Source: Microcebus murinus
Lineage: Eukaryota > Chordata > Mammalia > Primates > Cheirogaleidae
DNA: 64,000 nucleotides
Assembly: GCF_040939455.1 (NCBI RefSeq)
Contig: NC_134110.1
Coordinates: forward strand, 98,113,001-98,177,000
Direction: 5' to 3'
Below the pieces are notes generated by a model. The model was not told the origin of the DNA and searched no databases. It saw only the letters and a program-made list of their open reading frames with translations. How positions within the stretch are numbered: position 1 is the stretch's first letter; each line of letters begins with the position of its first letter. The position numbers and the translations under genes are program-made. This document shows, in pieces, positions 23,504-36,365 of this stretch.

Positions 23504-24498
23504 ATGGGAAAAAGTACTCAGGAAATATGAAGAACCAAGCAGAAAACACACCCCCAAATAGGAGGACCAGCCCCCTAGAAACAGACACTAACCAAAATCA
23601 GGCAACCAAAATGACAGAAGAGGATTTCGAATGTGGCTCATCAGAAAATTAAACGACCTGCAAGAACAACTCAATAACCAACACACAAAAAAACACAAAA
23701 AGCCTCCAGGATCTGGAACAAAAGTTCACTAAAGAAATAGACACAATGAAGAAAAGTTTAACCGAACTCCTGGAAATGAAGAAACAATTCAGGGAACTAC
23801 AAACTACAGTGGAAAGTCTCAAGAACAGGGTAGATCAAACAGAAGAGAGAATCTCAGAGACTGAAGATAACATCCTCCAACTTAATAAAACAGTCACAGA
23901 GATAGAGCAGAGAAACAAGAGAAAAGAGCAAAGCCTACAAGAGATATGGGATTATGTGAAGAAACCTAATGTGAGGGTCATTGGGGTACCAGAAAGAGAA
24001 GAAGACAACACTCAAGGGTTGGACAAACTATTTGAAGATATAATAGAGGAAAATTTCCCAGGCCTTGCTAAAAATCTCAATATACAAGTTCAAGAAGCTC
24101 AGAGGACCCCTGGGAGATTCAATGCAAACAGGAAGACGTCATGACATGCAGTCATCAGACTGACTAAAATATCAACTAAAGAAGCCCTTCTAAGAGCTGT
24201 AAGATGAAAGAAACAAGTAACATACAAGGGAAAGCCAATTCGAATAACACCAGACTTCTTTAATGAGACTTTACAAGCAAAGAGAGACTGGGGCCCCATT
24301 CTCACTCTTCTGAAACAAAACAATGCCCAGCCTAGAATTTTATTCCCTGCAAAACGAAGCTTCATATATGAAGGAGAAATAAAGACATTCTCAGACAAGC
24401 AAAGTCTCACAGAATTCACCATGACAAGACCAGCCCTACAAGAAGTACTCAAAACAGTGTTACGCACGGAATACCATAATAAAAACTCACGAATATAA
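23504..24498 (+). pseudogene. L1 ORF1 (RNA-binding coiled-coil protein), broken
   Basis: ORF1p is the trimeric RNA chaperone of the L1 particle. The start ATGGGAAAAAGTACTCAGG is at 23504, but that frame stops after nine codons. The longest open stretch is 23746-24144 and shows the coiled-coil (about 75 residues with heptad L/V, KSLTELLEMKK...) followed by the RNA-recognition region with QSLQEIWDYVKKPNVRVIGV and NFPGLAKNLNIQVQEAQR. A stop at 24142-24144 ends it, and the C-terminal domain continues with more stops to a TAA at 24496-24498. Start to stop is 995 bases, not a multiple of three, so at least one net frameshift exists. Confidence 0.9.
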
Positions 24499-24581
24499 AA
24501 ACAACCAAAACCCAAAGATTAAAGGCCAGATATTACAATGGCTCAAAAGAGAATCAAAGCAACAACATCTAACCCAACAGA

Positions 24582-27500
24582 ATGAACAGTAATCTACCTT
24601 ACCTATCAGTTCTCTCAATAAATGTGAATGGCTTAAACTCTCCACTCAAGAGACATAGGGGGGCTGAATGGATAAGAAAATATAAGCCACGTATATGCTT
24701 TCTTCAGGAAACACATCTAACCTTCAAGGATGCACACAGACTAAAAGTAAAAGGGTGGAGATCAATATTCCAAGCAAGTGGAAGCCAAAAGAAGGCTGGC
24801 GTGGCAGTTCTAATTTCAGACGATTTAGTTTTTAAACCAACAAAAGAAGTGAAAGACAAAGAGGGTCATTATATCATGGTGAAGGGCACACTTCAACAAG
24901 AAGAGATAACAATTTTAAATATATATGCACCCAACTTAGGTGCACCCAGATTCATACAGCAAACCTTACTGGATCTAAGCAAATGGATTAATAGCAACTC
25001 CATAATCACCGGAGATTTCAACACACCACTGACGGAACAAGACAGATCCTCCAAACAGAAAATGAATAAAGAAATAATGGACTAAAACAAAACTCTAGAA
25101 CAATTGGGTCTGACTGACATTTACAGAACATTCTACCCAAAATCCACTGAATATATGTTCTTCTCATCAGCTCACGGGACATTCTCTAAGATTGACCATA
25201 TCCCAGGACACAAAGTAAACATCATGAAATTTAAAAAAATAGAAATCATACCATGTACCTTCTCAGATCATAGTGGAATAAAAGTAGAAATCAACCATAA
25301 CAGAAACTCACATTTCTACACAAAAACGTGGAAATTAAACAACCTCCTACTAAATGATTACTTCCTAAATGAAGAAATCAAGATGGAAATTAAAAAACTC
25401 TATGAAGAAAATGACAATGGAGAGACAAGTTATCAAATTCTCTGGGACACAACTAAAGCAGTACTGAGAGGAAAGTTTATCTCTGTAAATGCCTATAACC
25501 AAAAGTCAAAAAGATCACAAATAGACAATCTAATGAAACAACTCAAAGAGCTGGAAAAAGAAGAACAGACCAAACCCAAACCCAGCAGAGGAAGTGAAAT
25601 CAACAAGATCAAATCAGAACTAAACAAAATTGAGAACAGGAAAGCTATTCAGGAGATTAATAAAACAAAAACTTGGTTCTTTGAAAAAATAAAATTGACA
25701 CACCACTGGCTAAGCTAACGAAAAGCAGAAAAGAGAAATCTCTAATAAGCTCCATCAGGAACAAGAAAGGACATATCACAACTGATCCCAAAGAGGTACA
25801 AGATATAATTTATGAGTACTACAAAAATCTTTATTCACACAAACTGGAAAATGTGGAGGAAATGGACAAATTTCTAGAAACACACAGCCTCCCCAGGCTC
25901 AACCAGGAAGAAATAGATTCCCTGAACAGACCAATCTCAAGAGCTGAAATAGAAACAGCAATTAAAAATCTCCCTAAAAAGAAAAGTCCTGGTCCAGATG
26001 GTTTCACACCCGAATTTTACCACACAAAGAAGAACTAGTACCTATCTTGCAGAAACTATTCCACAACATCAAGAAGAATGGAAACCTCCCCGACACCTTT
26101 TATGAAGCGAATATTACTCTGATCTCTGATACCAAAACAAGGAAAGGATGCAACAAAAAAAGAAAACTACAGACCAATATCCCTAATGAATATAGATGCA
26201 AAAATTTTCAACAAAATCTTAGCTAACCGAATCCAGACGCTTATCAAAAAAATAATCCATCACGACCAAGTGGGCTTCATCCCAGGGATGCAGGGATGGT
26301 TCAACATACGTAAATCTATAAATGCAATTCACCACATAAACAGAAGCAAAAACAAAGACCACATGATTCTTTCAATAAATGGCAGGAAAACCTTTTGACA
26401 AAACTCAACACCCTTTCATGATACGAATACTTAATATAATAGGCATAGATGGGACATACCTAAAAATGATACAAGCCATATATGACAGACCCATAGCCAA
26501 CATCATACTGAATGGGGAAAAACTGAAAGCATTCCCACTTAGAACTAGAACCAGACAAGGCTGCCCACTATCTCAACTTCTATTCAACATAGTGCTGGAA
26601 GTCCTGGCTACCGCAATCAGACAGGAAAATGGAAGTAAAGGTATCCAAATAGGGGCAGAAGAGATCAAACTTTGACTGTTTGCTGATGATATGATATTAT
26701 ATCTAGAAAACCCCAAAGATTCAACCAAGAAACTCTAGGAACTGATCAATGAATTTAGTAAAATCTCAGGATACAAAATCAATACACAGAAATCAGAGGC
26801 ATTCATATACGCCAACAACAATCTAATTGAGAACCAAATCAAAGACTCAATTCCCTTCACAATAGCAACAAAGAAATTAAAGTACCTAGGAATATACTTA
26901 ACCAAGGACGTAAAAGACCTCTACAGGGAGAACTATGAAACACTGAGGAAGGAAATAGCAGAGGATGTAAACAGATGGAAATCCATACAATGCTCGTGGA
27001 TCGGCAGACTCAACATCATTAAAATGTCTATATTACCCAAAGTGATCTACAGATTCAATGCAATACCTATTAAAATCCCATCAGCATTCTTCACAGATAT
27101 AGAAAAAATAATTTTACGCTTCGTATGGAACCAAAGAAGACCCCAAATATCAAGAGCAATTCCAGGCAACAAAAACAAAATGGGAGATATTAATATGCCA
27201 GATATCAAACTATACTACAAAGCTGTAGTAATTAAAACAATCTGCCATTGGCATAAAAATAGGAATATTGACCAGTGGAACAGATCTGAGAATCCTGATA
27301 TAAAACCATCCTCATATAGCCATCTAATCTTTGACAAAGCAGACAAAAACATACGCTGGGGAAAAGAATCCCTTTTCAATAAATGGTGCTGGGAAAACTG
27401 TACAGCCACTTGTAGAAGGTTATAAAGCAGGACGCACACCTTTCACCTCTCACAAAAATCAACTCACATTGGATAACAGACTTAAACCTAAGGTATGAAA

Positions 27501-28421
27501 CTATTAGAATTCTAGAGGAAAATGTTGGAAACACTCTCCTAGACATCAGCCTAGGCAAAGAGTTTATGAAGAAGTCCCAAAAGCGATCACAGCAGCAAGA
27601 AAAATAGATAAATGGGACATGATCAAACTAAATAGCTTCTGCACAGCCAAAGAAATAGTCATGAAAGTAAACAGACAACCTACAGAATGGGGGAAAATTT
27701 TTGCATCCTACGCATCCGATAAGGGGCTGATAACTAGAATATACTTAGAACTCACAAAAATCAGCAAGAAAAAATCAAATAACCCTATTAAAAAGTGGGC
27801 AAAGGACTTGAACAGAACCTCTTCTGAAGAAGACAGTAGAATGGCCAACAAACATATGAAAAAATGCTCAACATCTCTAATCATCAGGGAAATGCAAATC
27901 AAAACTACAATGAGATATCACTTAACTCCAGTGAGAATGGCCTTTATCAAAAAGTCTCCAAATAACAAATGTGGGCTTGGATGTGGAGAGAGAGGAACAC
28001 TCCTACACTGCTGGTGGGACTGCAAAGTAGTTCAACCTCTGTGGAAAGAAATATGGAGATACCTTAAAGCAATACAAGTGAATCTACCATTTGATCCAAC
28101 AATCCCATTACTGGGCATCTACCCAAAAGATCCAATGACACTCTACAGAAAAGACACGTGCACTCGAATGTTTATAGCAGCACAATTCATAATTGCAATT
28201 CATAATTGCTGTGGAAACAGCCCAAGTGCCCATCAATCCAAGAATGGATTAATAAAATGTGGTATATGTATACCATGGAGTACTATTCAGCTCTTAGAAA
28301 CAACGGTGATATAGCACATCTTATATTTTCCTGGTTAGAGCTGGAACCCATACTACTAAGTGAAGTATCCCAAGAATGGAAAAACAAGCACCAGATATAT
28401 TCTCCAGCAAACTGGTATTAA
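24582..28421 (+). pseudogene. L1 ORF2 (endonuclease and reverse transcriptase), broken
   Basis: ORF2p nicks target DNA and copies L1 RNA there. From the ATG at 24582 the endonuclease is readable: SVLSINVNGLNSPLKRHR, FLQETHL, GDFNTPLTEQD, then [10 protein letters not shown] in the next open piece. The reverse transcriptase follows with [27 protein letters not shown] and FADDMI (the last in a different frame, about 26677-26695). The C-terminal segment has [15 protein letters not shown] and ends ANWY. Total span 3840 bases equals 1280 codons, the expected size, but stops or shifts occur near 25083, 25716, 26036, 26398, 26675, 27425 and 28314. It is therefore dead, with compensating indels. Confidence 0.93.
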
Positions 28422-28653
28422 CTGAGTAGCACCTAAGTGGACACATAGGTACTACAGTAACAGGGTATTGGGCAGGGGGGAGGGGTCAGGTATATACATA
28501 CATAATGAGTGAGATGTGCACCATCTGGGGGGGGGGTCATGGTGGAAACTCAGACTTGTGGGGAGAGTGGGGGAAATGGCATTTATTGAAACCTTAAAAT
28601 CTGTACCCCCATAATATGCCGAAATAAAAATAAAAAATAAAAATAAAATAAAA
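28422..28653 (+). other. L1 3'UTR and A-rich tail
   Basis: Has G-runs (about 28475-28490 and 28527-28537), a polypurine feature shared by L1 3'UTRs, then TGTACCCCCATAATATGCC, AATAAA, and an imperfect (AAAT)n tail. Confidence 0.9.
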
Positions 28654-28667
28654 AAAAGCTCTGCATT

Positions 28668-29038
28668 CCATGACTCATCATGGAACAGGTAAAATAACCC
28701 AAATTTAAAATATATAATGGCCGGGCGCGGTGGCTCACGCCTGTAATCCTAGCTCTTGGGAGGCCGAGGCGGGCGGATTGCTCAAGGTCAGGAGTTCAAA
28801 ACCAGCCTGAGCAAGAGCAAGACCCCGTCTCTACTATAAATAGAAAGAAATTAATTGGCTAACTGATATATATATAAAAAAAAAATTAGCCGGGCATGGT
28901 GGCGTATGCCTGTAGTCCCAGCTACCCGGGAGGCTGAGGCAGAAGGATCACTCGAGCCCAGGAGTTTGAGGTTGCTGTGAGCTAGGCTGACGCCACGGCA
29001 CTCACTCTAGCCTGGGCAACAAAGCGAGACTCTGTCTC

Positions 29039-29069
<31 letters not shown>

Positions 29070-30229
29070 ATATATAATGGTCTGATGGGCCATTGTAACA
29101 TTTACAGACGGATTTGGTTCAATGGCCATTTTGAATGTATGTTTTCTGGTTGTATAAAAGCTTTCCTGTGCAAGAGGGCTAATGTTATAACAGTGGCTAA
29201 ATGGTTATTAGGAAATGTTTTCCTCATGGGACATTCCTGGAAAAATCTTTAATCATAGAAGTACTTGTTTCACTGGACAAGTTATAAAATCGTTAAGTAA
29301 GGTATTACACATACAACAGCATTAGGTAAAGCTAACTGAATTGACTGAATTGCCTTGGTCATAGGTATTGCAGATTGATGATAATCAGATCCACTTGCAG
29401 TGCAAAACATAAGTTGATCCCTTATGAAATCGTCATGGTAAAGCCTATACACCTAATCATAATACCTTGTGCATCCTCCGCTACTAAACACTGATATGAC
29501 TAAATGCTGCAAAGCTTTAATTAATTATGCCAAAGTGTATTTTTACCAGGTAAAGAAAGCTTTCATGGTGCACATTGACTGAGGACAATCTAGAATCTGG
29601 AGACTATGTCTCCTGAGAACGACATCAGACTGCCCTTGCCACCCAAACTGCAGCAAAACTTCAGGACCCTGAACCTTGGGTTAATAAACTCACAACTTGA
29701 AGGGCCCCTCCAGACTCTTGGAACTATACACCATTGGAGACCTTAAGGTGAGAAACTAGCCAGGGAAGTTTCTCCTGAGAAGCAGACAGCATCCTAGAAG
29801 TGGATAGCTTTTTCTGAAGATCACAGATCAAGATTTCTCTGCTATCATACTTTTCTCCTTACTTATGCCTCTATGAACAACAGAATTGAAAAAGGTGTCT
29901 CTTGTGTAGACTCCTTCAATTTCTCATGTGTATATATATTTTTGATATTTTAAACTATGAATGTTCTTTTTAAAGACCACCTTGCAAATATTCTAAACTT
30001 AATCTTAATTTAATTCAACTGGAACATTTTAGTAATTTCAAAAGATAAAAGACTTTGATCATTTCATTATGTGATATTTTAATATTAAGAAATTATTTTA
30101 TGAAATTGTAAGCCAATTACATTAACACAGAATTCCTTAAAAGCATGACATAATGTTTATTCTTGAGAAAAGAAAAATAGCTCAGAGTAGTCTGAACTAT
30201 TCAAAATATGCAAAATTTATCAAGCCCAG
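28668..30229 (+). mobile_element. Probable continuation of the endogenous retrovirus remnant
   Basis: It takes up directly after the L1 target-site duplication and is itself split by the Alu at 28721-29065. No intact domain is visible, and the frames carry many stops. Assignment to the same element as 20091-21972 rests on position only. Confidence 0.4.
28706..29080 (+). repeat. Young strepsirrhine Alu with 15-bp target-site duplication
   Basis: Starts GGCCGGGCGCGGTGGCTCACG and ends with a pure A tail of about 26. It has the TTAATTGGCTAACTGATATATA linker variant. Flanks are TAAAATATATAATGG at 28706-28720 and 29066-29080, identical. Inserted into the retroviral remnant after the L1 or independently of it. 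Confidence 0.97.
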
Positions 30230-30970
30230 ACAACATTAGGATGGGCCAGGGGCAATTGTTTAAAGGTATTTTGCCCCTGACAAGCCACCTCATCCATTAT
30301 CTTCAGGTTCCTCAAATTTATGATACAAAGAACAATGTATAGCCAATCAATAGCTTGTTATTTTGATGTAAATTCTTAGTAAACAATTTAGAAACTCCCT
30401 CTTCTTTTTTTCTTAAAAACCCACTTGTAGGCCGGGCGTGGTGGCTCACGCCTGTAATCCTAGCACTTTGGGAGGCCGAGGCGGGCGGATTGCTCAAGGT
30501 CAGGAGTTCGAAACCAGCCTGAGCGAGACCCCGTCTCTACCAAAAATAGAAATAAATTAATTGACCAACTAAAAATATATATACAAAAAATTAGCCGGGC
30601 ATGGTGGCGCATGCCTGTAGTCCCAGCTACTCGGGAGGCTGAGGCAGTAGGATCGCTGAGCCCCGGAGATTGAGGTTGCTGTGAGCCAGGCTGACGCCAC
30701 GGCACTCACTCTAGCCTGGACAACAAAGTGAGACTCTGTCTCAAAAAAACCAAAAAACAAAAAAACAACAACAACAAAAAAAACCCACTTGTAACTGCTG
30801 CTAATCAGGAGTGTAACCATTCTCATTAACGATGGCTGGATACTTTCAGGACAGCCCTCATAGATGCAGGGCAATTTGAATCTATGCTCACAGGTAGCCA
30901 TCCTCAAACTCTGAGCTCAAATAAACTCTATACTTAATCATATTTTCTGAATCTCATTACCTAAGGTTGA
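30230..30970 (+). repeat. Candidate 3' LTR, split by an Alu
   Basis: Left part 30230-30429 and right part 30794-30970 join across the Alu target duplication. Contains AGCCAATCAATAGC (CCAAT-like) and GAGCTCAAATAAACTC (AATAAA-type polyadenylation site), and ends AAGGTTGACA. It resembles an ERV1-type LTR. It is only weakly similar to the 5' candidate at 19690, so the two may belong to different elements. Confidence 0.5.
30415..30793 (+). repeat. Young strepsirrhine Alu with 15-bp target-site duplication
   Basis: Body 30430-30778, with GCCGGGCGTGGTGGCTCACG at the start, the TTGACCAACTAAAAATATAT linker, and a (CAA)n-type tail. AAAAACCCACTTGTA is present at 30415-30429 and 30779-30793. Inserted into an LTR. 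Confidence 0.96.
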
Positions 30971-31009
30971 CATTCTGAATTCCTCAAACCAGGAGGCAGC
31001 AAATTACAA

Positions 31010-31172
31010 GTCGAGTCCAAAGCTAGCTGCCATCTGTTTTTGCAAATAAAGTTTTACTGTATGGATGCTTTGGCATCATGATGGCAGAGTTGAGTAGTTG
31101 TGACAGAGACTAAATGGCTCACAAAGTCTAAAATGTTTCCCATATGGGCCTTTACAGAAAAATTTTGCCAGT
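31010..31172 (-). repeat. hAT-Charlie type MITE, inverted relative to the other copies
   Basis: TTTTTGCAAATAAAGTTTTAC, GGCAGAGTTGAGTAGTTGTG, ACAGAGACTAAATGGC and CCTTTACAGAAAAATTTTGCC are the reverse complement of the family at 45998-46225. Confidence 0.75.
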
Positions 31173-31229
31173 CTTTGCTTAAATCACATTCAGTGACTTA
31201 AGCCATTCTCCATATGGCTGGGACCAACA

Positions 31230-31350
31230 TACAAAATATGGCGTGCAAACCATCTACATCACCTGGACATTTGTTCTAACAAATGCTGAATTGTAGCCCC
31301 TACTCTAGACCTAGTGAGTTAGAATCTGCATTTTAACAAGAGCTCCATTA
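31230..31350 (+). repeat. MER20-type hAT MITE fragment
   Basis: ACATCACCTGGACATTTGTT, AAATGCTGAATTGTAGCCCC, TAGTGAGTTAGAATCTGCA and TTTTAACAAGAGCTCC follow the MER20 order (CATCACCTGGGAACTTGTT, ATGCAAATTCTCGGGCCCC, CTGAATCAGAAACTCTG). Confidence 0.65.
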
Positions 31351-31599
31351 ATATTTACAAAGCAGAGTCTTAGACTCAAAGCATGTTAGACCTGGAAGAA
31401 ATCTCAGAGGCTTTCCAGTCAAATTTACAAAACATAGAAATGATTTTAATGGTTATAATGTAGGGATATGGCAGAAAAGGAAGGTCAACTGCCTAAGTAA
31501 AGCCATTCTGACCAGACCCTAACCACCCCGAACAAGAAAGTCACAAAGTCACTGCTGGGACCACCTGAGAATGGATGACTTACTATGCCTAATAGATGC
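31351..31599. other. Short unclassified stretch left of an L1
   Basis: Non-coding. The piece 31440-31599 may be the left part of the LTR-like sequence that resumes at about 32650, with the L1 inserted between, but no duplication was found to prove this. Confidence 0.3.
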
Positions 31600-32615
31600 C
31601 TTTATAGCCAAGGAAACTATCACAAGAGCAAACAGATAACTTACAGAATGGGAGAAATATTTGCATGCTACACATCGAATAAAGGGCTGATAACAGAATC
31701 TATGCAGAACTCAGGAAAATCAGCAAGAAAAAAATCAAACAACCCCATTAAAAACTAGGCAAAGGATATGAACAGAAATTTTTCAAAAGAAGACAGATTA
31801 ATGGCCAACAAACATATGAAAAAATGCTCAACATCTCTAATCATCAGGGAAATGCAAGTCAAAACCACAATGAGCTATCACTTAACTCCAGTGAGAATGG
31901 CTTTTATGAAAAAGTCCCAAAACAAGAAATGTTGGCATGGATGTGGAGAGATAGGAACACTCATACACTGCTGGTAGGACTGCAAACTAGTACAACCTCT
32001 GTGAAAAGTAATACAGAGATACCAAAAAGAGCTAAAAGTAGAACTACCATTTGATCCAGCAATCCCATTACTGGGCAACTACCCAAAGGAAAAAAAGACA
32101 TTCTATAAAAAAGACACCTGCACGCCAATGTTTATAGCAGCACAATTCACAATTGCAAAGATGTGGAAACAACCCAAGAGCCCATCAATACATGAGTGGA
32201 TTAATAAAATGTGGTATATGTAAACCACAGAGGTTCTACTCGGCCACAAAAAACAACGGTGATATAGCACCTCTTGTATTATCCTGGATAGAGCTGGAGC
32301 CCATTCTCCTGAGTGAAGTATCACAAGAATGGAAAAACAAGCATCACATGTACCCACCATCAAATTAGTATTAACTGATCAACACTTGTGCGCACATGTA
32401 GTAGTAACACTCATCAGGTGTTGGGCGGGTGAGAGTGGAGAGAAGGGGATGGATATATTCACACCTAATGGGTGTGGTACACACCATCTGGGGGATGGAC
32501 ATGCTTCAAGCTCTGACTCAGGTGGGGCAAAGGCAATATATGTAGCCTAAACATTTATCATTTGTATCCCCATAATATACTGAAATAAAAAAATAAAAAA
32601 TAAATTAAAAAAACC
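31600..32615 (+). mobile_element. L1 LINE, 5'-truncated 3' end
   Basis: Starts in ORF2 near GCCAAGGAAACTATCACAAG, runs through the [20 protein letters not shown] region and [12 protein letters not shown] (followed by a TAG), and ends with a CCCCATAATATACTGAAATAAA tail. Stops and shifts break the frame. A matching target duplication was not found. Confidence 0.93.
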
Positions 32616-32655
32616 TAAAATACATATATATATATTTTATTATATATATAAATAT
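32616..32655. repeat. (TA)n-rich stretch after the L1 tail
   Basis: ACATATATATATATTTTATTATATATATA, an AT-repeat that may have grown out of the L1 tail. Confidence 0.8.
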
Positions 32656-32870
32656 TACCACTGCCCCATAAGGTATACCCCTCCTGCTTGGGAAAGGACC
32701 CCTACTCTGTCTGTGGAGTAAGATCTGTTGTCTCTCTGTGTTTCAATAAAACCTTCCTGTAGCTAGTTGGCTCTCTCTCAAATTCATTCCTGCGCAAAGC
32801 CAAGAAGCCACTTGGTGAGTTCAAGGGGCTTTCCTCCCTTCATTGGGGCACCCCCTACATCTATGCTGCA
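32656..32870 (+). repeat. LTR-like fragment (retroviral)
   Basis: Pyrimidine-rich TCTCTCTGTGTTTCAATAAAACC contains an AATAAA signal, followed by a GAGTTCAAGGGGCTTTCC segment, a layout seen in ERV1-type LTRs. Family not named. Confidence 0.45.
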
Positions 32871-34539
32871 TCAATTATTCTTTAGGGCCATTTAGTACCC
32901 TGAATATCTTCAGCAACAATGAAATATCTTTGTAAGATTGTAAATGTGCTCAGCATGCTTTGTATTTCTTTAGTTTAATCATCAATAAAAAGGTTCAAAA
33001 GAAACAGTTCAAAATAAAGAGATTTTTGTGATAAAGAGAAAGCTCCCTCCAAGTCATCTCTGAACACAGCTGTAAGTCAACAATGAATTCATCAATCATA
33101 ATACAAACTTCTATCACCACATGAGCCACAAGCCATGATTCTATCAAATACTCCATGAAATCCAGATAGTAACATACCATTGTTTTATAATCAGACCAAA
33201 CATGAATTCTGACTCTGATACTTGCTAGAAATGTAATCTTGAAAAGTGCCTATTCAAACCCAAAATAGAATTTACATTATTATTCTAATTGATCACTCAA
33301 CAAATTTGCTCTCATTCTCTTTCACATGGTTTCCTTCAGTTTTATAAATTTGTTCTGCTCTTTTGGCTTTTGCTTTTCTTATATTTCAGAATATTTCCTT
33401 ATTCAAAATAAATACTTATTTCAAAACTATAATATACAAGCTACAAGGTAATTTCTGAACACTACTGTACTCAAAAGTGATAAAGAAAAAAATGAATTTA
33501 AATTTTGCAAACATAGGTCATAGCCTGACATAAGTGTGATTCTCCACATATTAAAAATATGTATTGTTCTTTGTAAATAGCAGAATTATGTAAAGATTTC
33601 ATCCAGATCTATTTTATCAACTAGTTTGGAAGACAACACTAGTATGCCCTCCTGACAATCATCCTATGCAGATAGGGATAAAAACTAAAGACAATTATTT
33701 CATATTTCTTCATCATCACATAAACATAAAAGAAAAATACCACATATCATTGTTTCTGGTTTTCAGAAAAATCATTAAGAGTCATACAAAGATAAAGGGA
33801 GTAATCTAAAGGAGCTATAAAAACTGACACCTAATGCCAGAAAACAGAATGTGCCCTTTTTGAAAGCCTCTTTCAGGGTATCATAATAAAGAGACATGTA
33901 ATACTTTTGTAATAATTTGTAAAAAGCTCCCCTCCATTATATTCAAGATTTCCAAAAACTAAATTTAAAAAACATTATCCAAGCTCTGTCTGTTGATGTT
34001 GTTAAAACTCAAGTTGCAAGGCAATGCTGAAAAGATAATCTGCCCTCTCCTGCCTCCTATTCTTCATCAGTCCCACAATTCACTGTGGTTTGCCATACTT
34101 TGTTTAAATGATAATAATGTATCATTTTCAGTTATATAGAGAAAATGAAGTCTAAACAACAGAGACTGGTGTGCCTATAAATGCTCCATCAGCCACATGT
34201 ACTTACCTTTGCGGCTTCTAGATACTTCATTTAAATGACAATAAAGGGATTTTTTTAAAGCATAAATCCTTAAGGAAAACAAATGGAAAATGAAACAAAA
34301 ACAACAAAATGCTGAAGTGGAAAGTCAGAAACAAACATTAAATAACCTGAGAAAACCAATACCAAGCTGGCAGGGAGGGTGGCTATTTAAAATTAAATTA
34401 TAAAATTCAGTTTCTCAGTCACACCAGCAACATTTCAAGTGTTCTTTAGCCACAAATATTGTATTGAGCAGCACAAATATATACTATTTATATCATCACA
34501 AAAAGTTTCATTAAAGCTGAAATAGAAAGTGAAAAATTA
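32871..34539. other. Intron, nothing recognised
   Basis: About 1.7 kb of AT-rich non-coding DNA. Minus-strand open frame 32995-33180 has no motif. Confidence 0.5.
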
Positions 34540-36365
34540 TAATGGCATGATCTACAGGAACACCAAAAACCACATACATGGGAATAAATCTAATGAAAGA
34601 TAGGAACGATCATAACACTATCCAAATGAAATCCTACATAAATGAAGAGATATACCATATCCACGGATTGGAAGACCCCACCAAATTTTTAAAAATTATC
34701 AATTCCCTTTACAATGAACTATGGATTCAATCCAGATAAAAATACCAATAAAACTGTTGCTTGACAAGCTGATTCCAAAATACACACAGAAATGCCAGAA
34801 AGCACCGAGACACCTTAGAAGAGGACTGCTCATACTATCAAATATCAGACTTAATATAAAGTACAGCAATTAATATAACATAGTATTAGAGTAAGAATAG
34901 ACAAATAGGTGATGAAATAGAATAAAGAATTCAGAAAGACATTTGCATAGTAGAGGTTCTAGCCAGGACAACTAGGCAAAAAAATAATAATAAATAAAAG
35001 GCATCCAGATTAAAAAGTTAAGAAGTAAAACTCTATTTGCAGATGACATAATCTTATACAGGTGACCCTCAAACAGCACAGGTTTGAACTGTGCAGGTCC
35101 ACAGGGTGCCAAGATAATTCAACAGGGAAAGAAATCTTTTCAACAAATGGCCTTGGACAATCAGATAACCACATGCAAAATAATGAATTTGGACCCTTAT
35201 GATACACCATTTACCAAAATTAACTCAAAATGGATCAAAGATCTAAATGTAAGCTAAAACTATAAAAATATTAGAGAAAACATAGAAGTAAATTGTCATA
35301 ACCTCAGTTTTGGCAATGGATTATTTGCTACAACACTAAAAGCATGAGGAACTCAAAAAATAAATTGGACTTGATTAAAATTTTTAAACTTTTGTGCTTC
35401 AAAGGACACTATCAAGAAAATAAGAAGACAACCCACAAAATGAGAGAAAAGTTTGCAAATCATGTATCTCATCCGGGACTGGCATCCAGAAAATATAACA
35501 TTTATAACTAATTTAAAAAGGCAAACCAATTAAAAAATGAGCCAAGGATCTGAACAGACATTTATCCAGAGACTGTATACAAATGGCCAACAAGCATAAA
35601 AAGATACTTGACCTAATTGGCTATCAGAAAATACAAATAGACTCCACAATGAGATACCATTGTATTTTCATTAAGATGGCTAGAATCAAAAGGTCAGATA
35701 ATAACAAGTGTAGAAATGAGAACCCTCATACCCTACTGATGATAATATAAAAGTGTGCAGCCACTTTGGAACATAGTCTGGCAGTTCCACAAATGGTTAA
35801 ACACAGAGTTACCATATGTCTCAGCAACTTTATTACTAGATATCAACCCAAGCAAGGGAAGTCAAATTGTGTGTCCACGCAATAACTTGTACAACACATA
35901 TTATTGACAACAATATTCATAATAACAAAAAGGTAGAAACAACCCAAATGTCTATTAACTAATGAGTGAATAAATAAAATATAATCTTATCCATGCAATG
36001 GACTATTATTCCATAAAAAGGAATGAAGTACTAATAAATGCCACAACATGGATGAACGTTAAAACACATTATGGTTAGTGAAAGAATCTAGTCAGAAAAA
36101 AAGCAAATATTATATGATTCCATTTATAGAAAATTTCTATAATAGGCAAATCCAGAGATTAGTGGTTTCTAGGGCTGGGCAGATGGGTGGATAGAGAAGT
36201 GACAGCTACAGGATATGGGATTTCTTTTTTAAGTGATGAAAATGTTCTAAAATTGACTATTTTGATGAATGTACTTATCTGTGAATACACTATTAATAAA
36301 AACCAGTGAATTGTACATATTAGGTGAATTGGATGGCATATGAATTATATTTCACTAAAAAAGAA
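34540..36365 (+). repeat. Old L1 (L1M type), ORF2 remnant and 3' end
   Basis: Heavily decayed L1 words in order: GGAATAAATCTAATGAAAGA, ATATCCACGGATTGGAAGAC, AACAAATGGCCTTGGACAAT, CAGAAAATACAAATAGACTC, GCCACTTTGGAACATAGTC, GGAATGAAGTACTAATAAAT. A short MER8-type piece interrupts it near 35053-35110. Confidence 0.85.
35053..35110 (+). repeat. Tigger-type (MER8-like) fragment
   Basis: TACAGGTGACCCTCAAACAGC and GGTTTGAACTGTGCAGGTCC match the end of a MER8-type DNA transposon. Only about 58 bases remain. Confidence 0.5.

Larger units (their letters stand above)
21973..28667 (+). mobile_element. Full-length L1 LINE, both ORFs broken
   Basis: A 6.67 kb element flanked by a 14-bp target-site duplication: AAAAGCTCTGGATT at 21973-21986 and AAAAGCTCTGCATT at 28654-28667 (one mismatch). 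The body spans 21987-28653. It starts with a GAATCAAGATGGCGGACG 5' end typical of full-length L1 and ends with a G-rich 3'UTR, CCCCCATAATATGCCGAAATAAA, and an AAAT-rich tail. ORF1 and ORF2 are each disrupted, so it cannot act autonomously. It was inserted into the retroviral remnant, on the strand opposite to ATP6V1H. Confidence 0.95.

Noticed and set aside
24582..28421. Active L1
   Set aside because: At least six stops or frame changes interrupt ORF2, and ORF1 has a net frameshift.
30230..30970. Matched partner LTR of the one at 19690
   Set aside because: The sequences are only weakly alike, so pairing is not supported; listed as a candidate only.
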